Assembly (NCBI GenBank): GCA_001563325.1
Contig: LRSK01000207.1
Span: 1-13,671 of the forward strand
From: Candidatus Thorarchaeota archaeon SMTZ1-83
GTDB lineage: Archaea; Asgardarchaeota; Thorarchaeia; Thorarchaeales; Thorarchaeaceae
DNA: 13,671 bases
Reading direction: 5' to 3'
A program made the position numbers and the translations under genes. Under the pieces are notes generated by a model. The model made no database searches. It saw nothing but the letters and a program-made list of their open reading frames with translations, and was not told where the DNA came from. This document shows, piece after piece, positions 1 through 6,570 of this stretch (position 1 is the first letter of the stretch; each line of letters opens with the position of its first letter).

Positions 1-440
1 AGCAGGCCATTGATGGGGATACCGCACAGGTTGGTCCCGAACTCGCAGAACTTCTCAGTCTTCCTCAGATTTGCTATGTGCGCCATCTCGAGATCGACGA
101 CGGCGGGAAACATGTCATAGCTCACAGAGAAACTGACGAGGGCTACGATGTAGTACGAGCCAGAATGCCAGTTTTGCTCACTGCGACCAAGGGACTCAAC
201 GAACCGAGACTGCCCAATATCATGGGGATTATGAAGGCCAAGCAGAAACCACTGGAAGTCATAGATGCCACAACACTTGGGGCCCCCGAGGATGAGATTG
301 GACTGAAGGGCTCTCCAACCACAGTGAGGAAGGTGTTCCCACCAGAGAAGAGAGCAGGTGGGGTGAAGCTCGAAGATGTAGATGCCAAGACTGCTGCGAA
401 ACAGCTTGTCGAGTTCTTGGCCAAGAAGGGGGCAATCTAG
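1..440 (+). CDS. etfB: Electron transfer flavoprotein beta subunit (EtfB), 3' part
   Basis: The frame is open from base 3, so the gene starts outside the window; the GTG at 78 is internal. The first visible residues, AIDGDTAQVGPELAELL, are the conserved EtfB motif contacting the flavin. The C-terminal part contains TKGLNEPRLPNIMGIMKAK, the usual EtfB segment, followed by a tail ending KKGAI. The GDTAQVGP form resembles the clostridial Bcd/Car-type ETFs known to bifurcate electrons, whereas mitochondrial EtfB has a DDDCNQTGQ variant; bifurcation here is inference. With EtfA it forms the soluble heterodimer that passes electrons between acyl-CoA dehydrogenase-type flavoproteins and other carriers. 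The stop lies two bases before the etfA start, so the two are co-transcribed. The family assignment is secure; about half of the protein is missing. Confidence 0.95.
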   Translation, partial: QAIDGDTAQVGPELAELLSLPQICYVRHLEIDDGGKHVIAHRETDEGYDVVRARMPVLLTATKGLNEPRLPNIMGIMKAKQKPLEVIDATTLGAPEDEIGLKGSPTTVRKVFPPEKRAGGVKLEDVDAKTAAKQLVEFLAKKGAI

Positions 441-442
441 AG

Positions 443-1642
443 ATGGGTCTGATCTATGACAGAGATACGTGCACAGGCTGTATGCTGTGCCCAAAGGTCT
501 GTAACTTCGCAGCAATAGAAGAAGACGGTGACAAAGTCAAGTTTGACCTAGACAAGTGTGTACTCTGTGGCTCTTGCGAGGAAGTGTGTCCCGTCGACGC
601 CATCTTGATTGAGCGCAAGACTGTTGACAAGGCAAAGATAGCGGAATACAAGGATGTCTGGGTCTTCTGTGAAACCGCAGAAGGCCGAATGCGAAGCGTT
701 GGCTACGAGCTTGTGACAAAGGGCCGGGAGCTTGCCGACAAGCTTGGCGAGAGCGTCGTGGCGCTTCTCATTGGTCATGAGGTCGAAGGCCTAGCTGAGT
801 TACTCATCCATCAGGGTGCCGACAAGGTTCTGCTAGTCGATGACAAGATGTTCGGACATTACACCACTGATGCGTTCACAATTGCGATGACTACTCTGAT
901 TGCGCCAAGGAAGCCTGCCATAGTTCTATATGGGGCCACTAGCAATGGCCGTGACTTAGCTCCACGTGTGGCTGCCAGGATGGCACTCGGTCTGACAGCG
1001 GATTGCACTGGGCTCGACATCGATGAGGAGCGTCAACTCGTACAGACACGCCCAGCCTTTGGTGGTAACATCATGGCCGAGATACTCTGTCCTTACACGC
1101 GCCCTCAGATGGCCACAGTAAGGCCCAATGTGTTCAAGCCTAGCGAGCCTGACACTTCCCGCACTGGCGAGATTGAGAAGGTCGAAATCAAGATTGGAGC
1201 GAATCAGGTCCGGACGCGAGTCATGGATACTGTGAAGGAAGTCGTGGAGGGAATGAAGTCAGTCGAAGAGGCTGATGTTGTCGTCTGCAGTGGGCGGGGA
1301 ATCAAGGACCCATCGAATCTTGATCTACCCAAGGAGCTAGCAGGATTGCTCGACGCGGCAGTTGGTGGTTCTCGTCCAATTGTGGACTTGGGATGGCTTC
1401 CGCCAACTCAACAGGTTGGTCAATCTGGACGTACAATCTCTCCAAGGCTGTACTTTGCACTAGGCATCTCGGGAGCAATCCAACATTGTGCAGGCATGTC
1501 TAGCTCTGACGTAATTGTTGCAGTGAACAAAGACCCTGATGCCCCAATCTTTGAGCTTGCGGACTTTGGGATTGTCGGTGACCTCTTCGAGATAGTACCT
1601 GCAATCATTGAGGAGATTAAGAGGGTACAGGCCGAAAGATAG
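443..1642 (+). CDS. etfA: Electron transfer flavoprotein alpha subunit with N-terminal 2[4Fe-4S] ferredoxin domain
   Basis: The 399-residue protein opens with a ferredoxin module: Cys10, 13, 16, 20 and Cys39, 42, 45, 49 make two CX2CX2CX3C motifs for two [4Fe-4S] clusters. An EtfA N-terminal domain follows from about residue 70, then the FAD-binding domain. Its signature begins at residue 336 (LYFALGISGAIQH, then AGMSSSDVIVAVNKD). Ordinary EtfA proteins are about 310-340 residues, so the extra length is the ferredoxin part. Ferredoxin-fused EtfA is known in Acetobacterium CarE of the caffeyl-CoA reductase complex, where it gives extra clusters for electron transfer. The ATG at 443 has AAGGGGG upstream and is spaced two bases from etfB. 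The dehydrogenase partner is not in the window. A role in acyl-CoA oxidation or reduction is inference, supported only loosely by the thiolase 3 kb away. Confidence 0.95.
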   Translation: MGLIYDRDTCTGCMLCPKVCNFAAIEEDGDKVKFDLDKCVLCGSCEEVCPVDAILIERKTVDKAKIAEYKDVWVFCETAEGRMRSVGYELVTKGRELADKLGESVVALLIGHEVEGLAELLIHQGADKVLLVDDKMFGHYTTDAFTIAMTTLIAPRKPAIVLYGATSNGRDLAPRVAARMALGLTADCTGLDIDEERQLVQTRPAFGGNIMAEILCPYTRPQMATVRPNVFKPSEPDTSRTGEIEKVEIKIGANQVRTRVMDTVKEVVEGMKSVEEADVVVCSGRGIKDPSNLDLPKELAGLLDAAVGGSRPIVDLGWLPPTQQVGQSGRTISPRLYFALGISGAIQHCAGMSSSDVIVAVNKDPDAPIFELADFGIVGDLFEIVPAIIEEIKRVQAER

Positions 1643-1665
1643 CTGGCTAATCGCCCCACACGGCA

Positions 1666-1688
1666 CGGCAGGAAACCTCCTACTGCCG
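1666..1688. terminator. Possible hairpin after etfA
   Basis: CGGCAG (1666-1671) and CTGCCG (1683-1688) form a 6-bp perfect stem with an 11-base loop, 24 bases after the etfA stop, in the convergent gap before the RAM-domain gene. No T run follows closely, so termination is only suggested by position. Confidence 0.3.
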
Positions 1689-1759
1689 GAAACCCTCTAT
1701 CAGGATCTTCTGACGAGGGGCCACTGAAGACTTCTCTGTTGACGACCCATTAAAGGACC

Positions 1760-1984
1760 TCATATGGCAATCCAGGTCTCTGTACTGACGACCCCGTCTA
1801 TGTCATGAATGCTGTCCAGCAATCGTTTCAAATCCTCTGTTGACGGAAAATCGACGAGAGCCACTAGGTCGTAAGGACCGGTGATTACATGAACATCTAT
1901 TACGCCCTCAGTCTTCTCAATGTCACTCCGTACGTTCCACATTGTTCCTGCCTTGGCCCGTATCAGGACATACGTCCTAGTCAT
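1760..1984 (-). CDS. Stand-alone Lrp/AsnC ligand-binding (RAM) domain protein
   Basis: A 74-residue protein with the alpha-beta RAM domain (AsnC_trans_reg family) of Lrp/AsnC regulators and no helix-turn-helix. Diagnostic text includes YVLIRAKAG at the start, GVIDVHVITGPYDLVALVDF in the middle and GVVSTETWIAI at the end. These domains bind amino acids or similar ligands and assemble as dimers and octamers. Single-domain members are common in archaea and may act as effector sensors or partner with full-length Lrp proteins. I chose ATG at 1984 because GGAG lies nine bases upstream; an in-frame TTG at 1999 would add five residues and bury that site in the coding region. It is convergent with etfA and divergent from the patatin gene. 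Its ligand is not readable from the sequence. Confidence 0.85.
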   Translation of the reverse strand: MTRTYVLIRAKAGTMWNVRSDIEKTEGVIDVHVITGPYDLVALVDFPSTEDLKRLLDSIHDIDGVVSTETWIAI

Positions 1985-2039
1985 CGCAGGTTTCTCCAAT
2001 AATGCCTGATTGATTTACTTTCTCTACGCATCACACGGG

Positions 2040-2060
2040 AATCTCTTTACCGAAGAGATT
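2040..2060. promoter_or_regulatory. Perfect 8-bp inverted repeat in divergent promoter region
   Basis: AATCTCTT (2040-2047) and AAGAGATT (2053-2060) are exact reverse complements separated by TACCG. The right arm runs into TTTAAC (2059-2064), a plausible TATA element for the patatin gene about 75 bases before its likely start. The repeat also lies 56 bases upstream of the divergent RAM-domain gene. A shared operator is the simplest reading; a small RNA hairpin is the alternative. Confidence 0.5.
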
Positions 2061-2123
2061 TAACTGCCTTTTGACATTTCCACCAACTGTTTCGCCCTTC
2101 TATAGGCGGAACCGTCGCGTGTT

Positions 2124-2130
2124 GAGGAGG
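2124..2130 (+). promoter_or_regulatory. Shine-Dalgarno site that points to a non-standard patatin start
   Basis: GAGGAGG at 2124-2130 is the best ribosome binding site near the patatin frame. It is five bases before an in-frame ATA (2136) and eight before an in-frame CTG (2139). No in-frame ATG, GTG or TTG exists between the upstream stop at 2103 and the GTG at 2193. Confidence 0.5.
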
Positions 2131-2138
2131 TTGTCATA

Positions 2139-4259
2139 CTGAGAAGTGCAGGGCGCATTTGCCCGAATTGTGGTACAGAGGTCCCTCCAGATGTGAGGAA
2201 TTGCCCGAAATGCAGACGTCTCTTTATCGACCACGAACATGACCGACTAGGTGGTCCCGACATCTCGTTTCAGACATCGAAAGCAGGGACCCAGCCGCCC
2301 GAACCCGTTGCCCCGAGGTCATTAGCTGAAAAACTGCTGGAGAGAAGAATTGGCAAGGATGTTTATGGGCGAGTTACGGGTGAAGTCCGAAACGCCCTTA
2401 CTGAGAAGATAAGAAAGGCATTTGTCCGATATGCCGAAGATAGGATTCCAGACTCGGATTCACAGACGCTCTCAGGAATCGAAGAAGCGATATCCCTGAA
2501 ATTCAAAGAATCTGAATATGGGAAGCTTTCGGATGAAGTCATCCGCTATGCAATTCCTCCTGCGTTACAGAAACTTAGAGACAAGTTCAAGGGAAGGCGA
2601 CCCAAGACTATTATAGCGCTATCCGGTGGGGGGATTAAGGGGTGTTTTCAAGCAGGTGCCCTCTACTATCTGTCTTCAATCTGGGATTCTCTGAACATTA
2701 CCGGCGTTGTTGGAGCTTCGACTGGAGCAATAAACGCTCTAGTTGTTTCAGAATCAGGGAAAGACGCTGCGAGCAAGATTCTGGGACTCTACCTATCTGC
2801 CCAACACTATCTCGACCTATTTGGTGAGGAGGTCTGGTATCAGAACTTCAAGAACCTCCTCAGCGAAGGCGGCATTGAGATCGACTTAATCTCAAGATCG
2901 GGATCAGTAGGTGGTGGTCGTGAGATTGGAGCGACAATCGGGGGGCACTTAGCGCTGACATTTCTAATGCCCTTTGGTTTCGTCAAGACATTGAAGAGCC
3001 TTCTTGCCGTGAAGATGGCCATGGAACAGATTGAGGTGGCTAAAGGTATACTGAACTTAGACCCCATTATAGAAACCGTTTCAGATGGAATAAACCTTGA
3101 CAATGTAGGGAAAGTATGCCCCTTGCGAATGTACATGGTCCGATATGTAGATGGAGAAATCTGTTACATGGACCATGGAGGGAAGGTATACAATAGAATA
3201 GGAGAGCTCCAGACTCAGTATGATTATGAGGGCCTGACAAAGAGCCATCGGCTCAAACTCGGAGCTCGGGCCACTGCTTCGATACCTGTCTTCCTCCCGG
3301 CTATTGGGATCCCCCTCAAGGAAATGCAGCTGACCAGTGACTACTTCATTGATGGTGGAGTTCGTGAGAACATGCCTCTGCTGGGTGCAAAGGAAATGGG
3401 AGCAGAGCTGATCATATCAATAGTCTGTGCACTAGCAACACCAAGTACGACTTCGCTCGAACCTGAAGTAGGTGCCGTTCTGGGGCAACCGGGTATCTTT
3501 GAGAGTCTTGGCAGAACAATTGAACTATTCCAACATGAATCCCTCTGCAATGAGATTGGGTACGACAGTGACCTAGTAATGCCCTATGGATTCAATGATG
3601 ATATTCACCGAATCCCTATTCATGCAGAAATGAAGGTCCTTGACGGGTTTGGTCTTGACCCTGGATTGGTTCGAATCAACGTAGATGACGGATACATGGC
3701 GGCCTGGGATTCGATGAACTACTACTATTTCAAAGACATCGACGCCCAAGTCTTCGACAGACTAAACGACTATCGCATTATTATCACCGGATTAAGGAAG
3801 GAAATCTGGGGCCTTGAGATACTCTGTGTAATGCTGGTATCATCTGAGGATGCAGCAGCAAGAGCAGCATTGGCGGCAGCACGCGAGGCGGCAGCAGCAG
3901 GAGCAGGAGTAGAGGCAGAAGAGGCAGCATCAACGACAGTCGTAGCATCATTCCCAGTTCTATTCTATGAGGGAATTGTGAAACGGATACGTTCGTTGAA
4001 GAAGACTGTATTCGATGCGACCATGGCACGATATGAATTTTCAGGAAACAAGGCTGCCTGCCTGCCTGTCAAGATCGTCGGAACTAACAACATGGAAACC
4101 TCTATTCATTCATGGTGGAAGGAATGGGAACGACACAATCCGAACGTGTTACCGTACGATGCTGCTCACACGGTCTATCCTGACCCTTGGGGAGAATTAC
4201 CTACTGAAAATGGCACAATCCTAGAAGCAGAAGATCCCCCTCATACTGACGTCTTTTGA
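2139..4259 (+). CDS. Patatin-like phospholipase with N-terminal zinc ribbon
   Basis: A serine lipid acyl hydrolase of the patatin family. Counting from GTG 2193 (688 residues), the oxyanion loop SGGGIKG is at 144-150, the nucleophile elbow GASTG at 174-178 (Ser176), and the catalytic Asp387 in DGGVREN; this gives a complete Ser-Asp dyad. The frame stays open upstream, and bases 2160-2213 encode CPNC, ten residues, then CPKC, a classic zinc ribbon. The real start must therefore be before 2160; CTG 2139 (706 residues) fits the GAGGAGG site, but ATA 2136 or an assembly error is possible. Residues 1-130 beyond the ribbon are charged and helical. An Ala-rich stretch (554-579) and a C-terminal region of unknown fold follow the catalytic domain. 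No signal peptide is seen, so action on the cytoplasmic membrane face is likely. The natural lipid substrate is unknown. Confidence 0.9.
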   Translation: MRSAGRICPNCGTEVPPDVRNCPKCRRLFIDHEHDRLGGPDISFQTSKAGTQPPEPVAPRSLAEKLLERRIGKDVYGRVTGEVRNALTEKIRKAFVRYAEDRIPDSDSQTLSGIEEAISLKFKESEYGKLSDEVIRYAIPPALQKLRDKFKGRRPKTIIALSGGGIKGCFQAGALYYLSSIWDSLNITGVVGASTGAINALVVSESGKDAASKILGLYLSAQHYLDLFGEEVWYQNFKNLLSEGGIEIDLISRSGSVGGGREIGATIGGHLALTFLMPFGFVKTLKSLLAVKMAMEQIEVAKGILNLDPIIETVSDGINLDNVGKVCPLRMYMVRYVDGEICYMDHGGKVYNRIGELQTQYDYEGLTKSHRLKLGARATASIPVFLPAIGIPLKEMQLTSDYFIDGGVRENMPLLGAKEMGAELIISIVCALATPSTTSLEPEVGAVLGQPGIFESLGRTIELFQHESLCNEIGYDSDLVMPYGFNDDIHRIPIHAEMKVLDGFGLDPGLVRINVDDGYMAAWDSMNYYYFKDIDAQVFDRLNDYRIIITGLRKEIWGLEILCVMLVSSEDAAARAALAAAREAAAAGAGVEAEEAASTTVVASFPVLFYEGIVKRIRSLKKTVFDATMARYEFSGNKAACLPVKIVGTNNMETSIHSWWKEWERHNPNVLPYDAAHTVYPDPWGELPTENGTILEAEDPPHTDVF
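3852..3929 (+). repeat. GCA-rich codon repeat encoding an Ala/Glu low-complexity linker
   Basis: Twenty-six codons, mostly GCA/GCG mixed with GAG and AGA, encode a run dominated by alanine with scattered Arg and Glu inside the patatin gene. The bases resemble an interrupted GCA microsatellite. It lies between hydrophobic LEILCVMLVS and the segment FPVLFYEGIV, so it may be a flexible or helical linker that expanded by slippage. Confidence 0.7.
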
Positions 4260-4607
4260 ATCAGAAATAGGAGGGGTGTACTGGACCAAATCGCTACACC
4301 GCAATTGTAGAAGGAGCCTTTTCAGATAGCCCTGCAATCTAATAATCTCTCACTTTAGTGATTGAGGCATTATCCAAGATTCCCCGTTCATGAAACGTGC
4401 AAGCTGGAGGATAGTTCAAACCTTCGGACTTCCCATGACAATGGCACCCTTCTTATACTTGCACTCATCTCTTCGCTCAGATTCGTGATTAGCACGTTTC
4501 ACTGGCAACCACTGGAAATATGAGTGCCCCTTTCCAAGCAGCATCCACTTGTTCAGAAGAGATAACACCCTAGTCATAAACTCAATCAGTAGCTGGAGCG
4601 TGGAAGA
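4260..4607. other. Intergenic region between patatin and thiolase genes
   Basis: I see no gene in these 348 bases on either strand. The region has overlapping hairpins just after the patatin stop and a 10-bp inverted repeat, TGAAACGTGC at 4391-4400 with GCACGTTTCA at 4492-4501, separated by 91 bases. TTATACTT at 4453-4460 and CATAAACTC near 4577 are candidate TATA elements for the thiolase operon, but neither is strongly placed. Confidence 0.5.
4275..4310 (+). terminator. Overlapping hairpins after the patatin gene
   Basis: GGTGTA (4275-4280) pairs with TACACC (4295-4300). CTACA (4294-4298) pairs with TGTAG (4306-4310). The two stems share bases and exclude each other. A short CTTTTC follows at 4318-4323. 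This could serve as the patatin terminator; the T run is short, so support is weak. Confidence 0.3.
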
Positions 4608-5777
4608 ATGAAAGGACTTCGGGAAGCTGTCATCGTTGATGCAGTTCGGACTCCAATTGGAAAGAGGAATGGGAGTCTTGCAGGCATTCGTCCTGATGAG
4701 CTGGCATCACATGTACTTCAAGAGCTGGTCAAACGTACGGGAATTGAAGCAGGCATGGTAGATGATGTCATGATGGGCTGCAACACACAGACAGCACAAC
4801 AAGGAGCAAACATCGGCAGAATGGCAGTCCTAGGTGCCGGATTTCCCTACACAGTCCCTGCCTGTTCTCTTAACCGCGCATGTGGCTCCTCGCAGCAGGC
4901 TGTCAACTTCGCCGCCCAGTCTATTGCCACAGACAATGCTGACATCGTCATTGCAGCGGGTGTCGAACACATGACGCTGCTCCCCATTGGCGCAGACTTC
5001 GGAGAGGTCTTCGCAGCATTCAATCCCAAGACCGTAGAGGAGTATCCAATAATCCCAATGACCATGAGCGCCGATGCAATGGCGGAGAAGTATGAGTTGG
5101 CCAGAGAGGACTTGGATAAGTTTGCAGTTTGGAGTCACGAGAAGGCTGCAGCCGCCTGGGATGCAGCGAAGTTTGCCAACGAAGTTGTGCCTATCAAAGT
5201 ACCGCAGAGTGAAGGAGAGGATGTACTGGTTGAAAGAGATGACAGCCCTCGTAGAGACTCGACGCTAGAGAAGCTTGCCTCCTTGCCGCCGCTTCATGGG
5301 GGCACGACGACGGCAGCAAATGCATGCCCCATCAACGACGGTGCTGCAGCGGTCATGTTGACATCGCGAGAGAAGGCTGATGAACTGGATCTCAAGGTCC
5401 GGGCTGTTGTTACGGCTCAGGCAGTGGTAGGCGTCGATCCAGTCACTTGTTTGGAGGGGCCAATCTTCGTGATTCCAGAATGCCTTGAACGTGCCGGCAT
5501 GACGTTGGAAGACATGGATCTCATAGAGATCAATGAGGCGTTTGCATCGGTTGTTTTGGCAACCGGCAAGGCGCTTGAATTCGATGCATTGTCAGACAAG
5601 CGTCTTGCAGTCCACGGGGGCTCTTTGGCATTAGGGCATCCTCTCGGGGCTTCAGGCGCCCGACTAATGACAACGATGCTCAATGCCCTAGAGGACAAGA
5701 ACCTCAAGTATGGACTTGTTTCTATGTGCTGTGGGCTTGGACTTGGTACAGCAACGATTGTTGAACGTGAGAAATGA
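4608..5777 (+). CDS. Thiolase (acetyl-CoA C-acetyltransferase type)
   Basis: A full-length 389-residue thiolase, the usual size for the family. The nucleophilic Cys92 is in LNRACGSSQQA, the NEAFA motif begins at Asn309, His344 is in GHPLGASGAR, and the second catalytic Cys374 is in MCCGLGLGTA; the N-terminal VDAVRTPIGKRNGSL is also typical. The enzyme condenses two acetyl-CoA to acetoacetyl-CoA or cleaves 3-ketoacyl-CoA with CoA. The tail CCGLGLG differs slightly from the common CxGGGxG. Chain-length preference and direction cannot be read; in archaea such enzymes feed the mevalonate route or fatty acid degradation. An HMG-CoA synthase and the DUF35 protein that accompany the archaeal mevalonate-type thiolase are absent here, which leans towards acyl-CoA metabolism. 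GGAG lies eight bases upstream of ATG. It is the first gene of a three-gene operon. Confidence 0.93.
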   Translation: MKGLREAVIVDAVRTPIGKRNGSLAGIRPDELASHVLQELVKRTGIEAGMVDDVMMGCNTQTAQQGANIGRMAVLGAGFPYTVPACSLNRACGSSQQAVNFAAQSIATDNADIVIAAGVEHMTLLPIGADFGEVFAAFNPKTVEEYPIIPMTMSADAMAEKYELAREDLDKFAVWSHEKAAAAWDAAKFANEVVPIKVPQSEGEDVLVERDDSPRRDSTLEKLASLPPLHGGTTTAANACPINDGAAAVMLTSREKADELDLKVRAVVTAQAVVGVDPVTCLEGPIFVIPECLERAGMTLEDMDLIEINEAFASVVLATGKALEFDALSDKRLAVHGGSLALGHPLGASGARLMTTMLNALEDKNLKYGLVSMCCGLGLGTATIVEREK

Positions 5778-5792
5778 AGCGAGAGGGTCGAA

Positions 5793-6554
5793 ATGCTCGA
5801 AGTGAACTTTGGACCCAAAGCACTTCCACGCCTGCTATGTGGAACCAGTCCTTTCATGGGTGCAGGCCAATTCGGACTTGCTGGTCAGAAGTGGTATAGA
5901 CGGTTCTTCAACCACCCTGATCGGATGAGCGAGATGTTTGTACACTTCTGCAGGTTGGGGTATCCCGGTGTTCATGTCACGGCATATCCTACCATTGTTG
6001 AGGCTGCTCGTCTAACAAAGGAGCGTCATGACCTGAAGGTTGCCATTTCGCTCCTGCCTGAGAACTGGGAGAAGAATCTTGAGGAAACCCGTGTATTGGA
6101 TCCCGAGGTTGTCTTCGTACACGGTGCAATGACTGACAGGTTTCTAGACCGACGCTTGGAGGACTTGAAATCGTGTTTCGAAGCAATCAGAGCAGCAAAT
6201 GCATTTCCTGGTCTTGCCACACACGACACCTGCAATACTCTGCAGGTCCTACAATCAGATGAAAATCCACTTCAAGACGAGGCCTTCGGGCTGCTACTCC
6301 CAGTCAATAGTATTGGCTACAACGTCGGAGGTTCCACCACTGAGATGGAAGAACTGCTCCAATCACTCGATAGTCGAAACCCGGTGATGGGCATGAAAGT
6401 ACTTGCAGCCGGCAAGCTACCTCCGTTGGATGCGTTGGAGTATGCCTTCAGCCTTCCGAAAGTGCGGACAGTGACAGTGGGGGTCACGGAACGATGGCAG
6501 GCGGCTCAACTAGCAGAAATCATGGACTCAATTCAAAGCGCGTCGGTTCGCTAA
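5793..6554 (+). CDS. Aldo/keto reductase-like TIM-barrel protein, function unknown
   Basis: A 253-residue protein without membrane segments or a signal peptide. The start, LPRLLCGTSPFMGAGQFG, resembles the first beta strand and loop of aldo/keto reductases. The end, LDALEYAFSLPKVRTVTVGV followed by a C-terminal helix, matches their last barrel strands. Alternating strands such as KVAISLL, VVFVHGA and GLATHDT fit a TIM barrel. I could not identify the Asp-Tyr-Lys-His catalytic tetrad of true reductases, and the protein is shorter than the usual 300 or more residues. Treat it as a barrel homologue with possibly different chemistry. ATG 5793 has GAGAGGG upstream and is 15 bases from the thiolase stop; the radical SAM gene follows after 16 bases, so all three are likely co-translated. 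The reaction is unknown. Confidence 0.75.
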   Translation: MLEVNFGPKALPRLLCGTSPFMGAGQFGLAGQKWYRRFFNHPDRMSEMFVHFCRLGYPGVHVTAYPTIVEAARLTKERHDLKVAISLLPENWEKNLEETRVLDPEVVFVHGAMTDRFLDRRLEDLKSCFEAIRAANAFPGLATHDTCNTLQVLQSDENPLQDEAFGLLLPVNSIGYNVGGSTTEMEELLQSLDSRNPVMGMKVLAAGKLPPLDALEYAFSLPKVRTVTVGVTERWQAAQLAEIMDSIQSASVR

Positions 6555-6570
6555 GCGCGAACTACTGACC

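Noticed and set aside
3784..4029. Minus-strand Leu/Pro-rich frame opposite the patatin gene
   Set aside because: It is the antisense shadow of the GCA repeat; the plus-strand patatin frame is clearly the gene.
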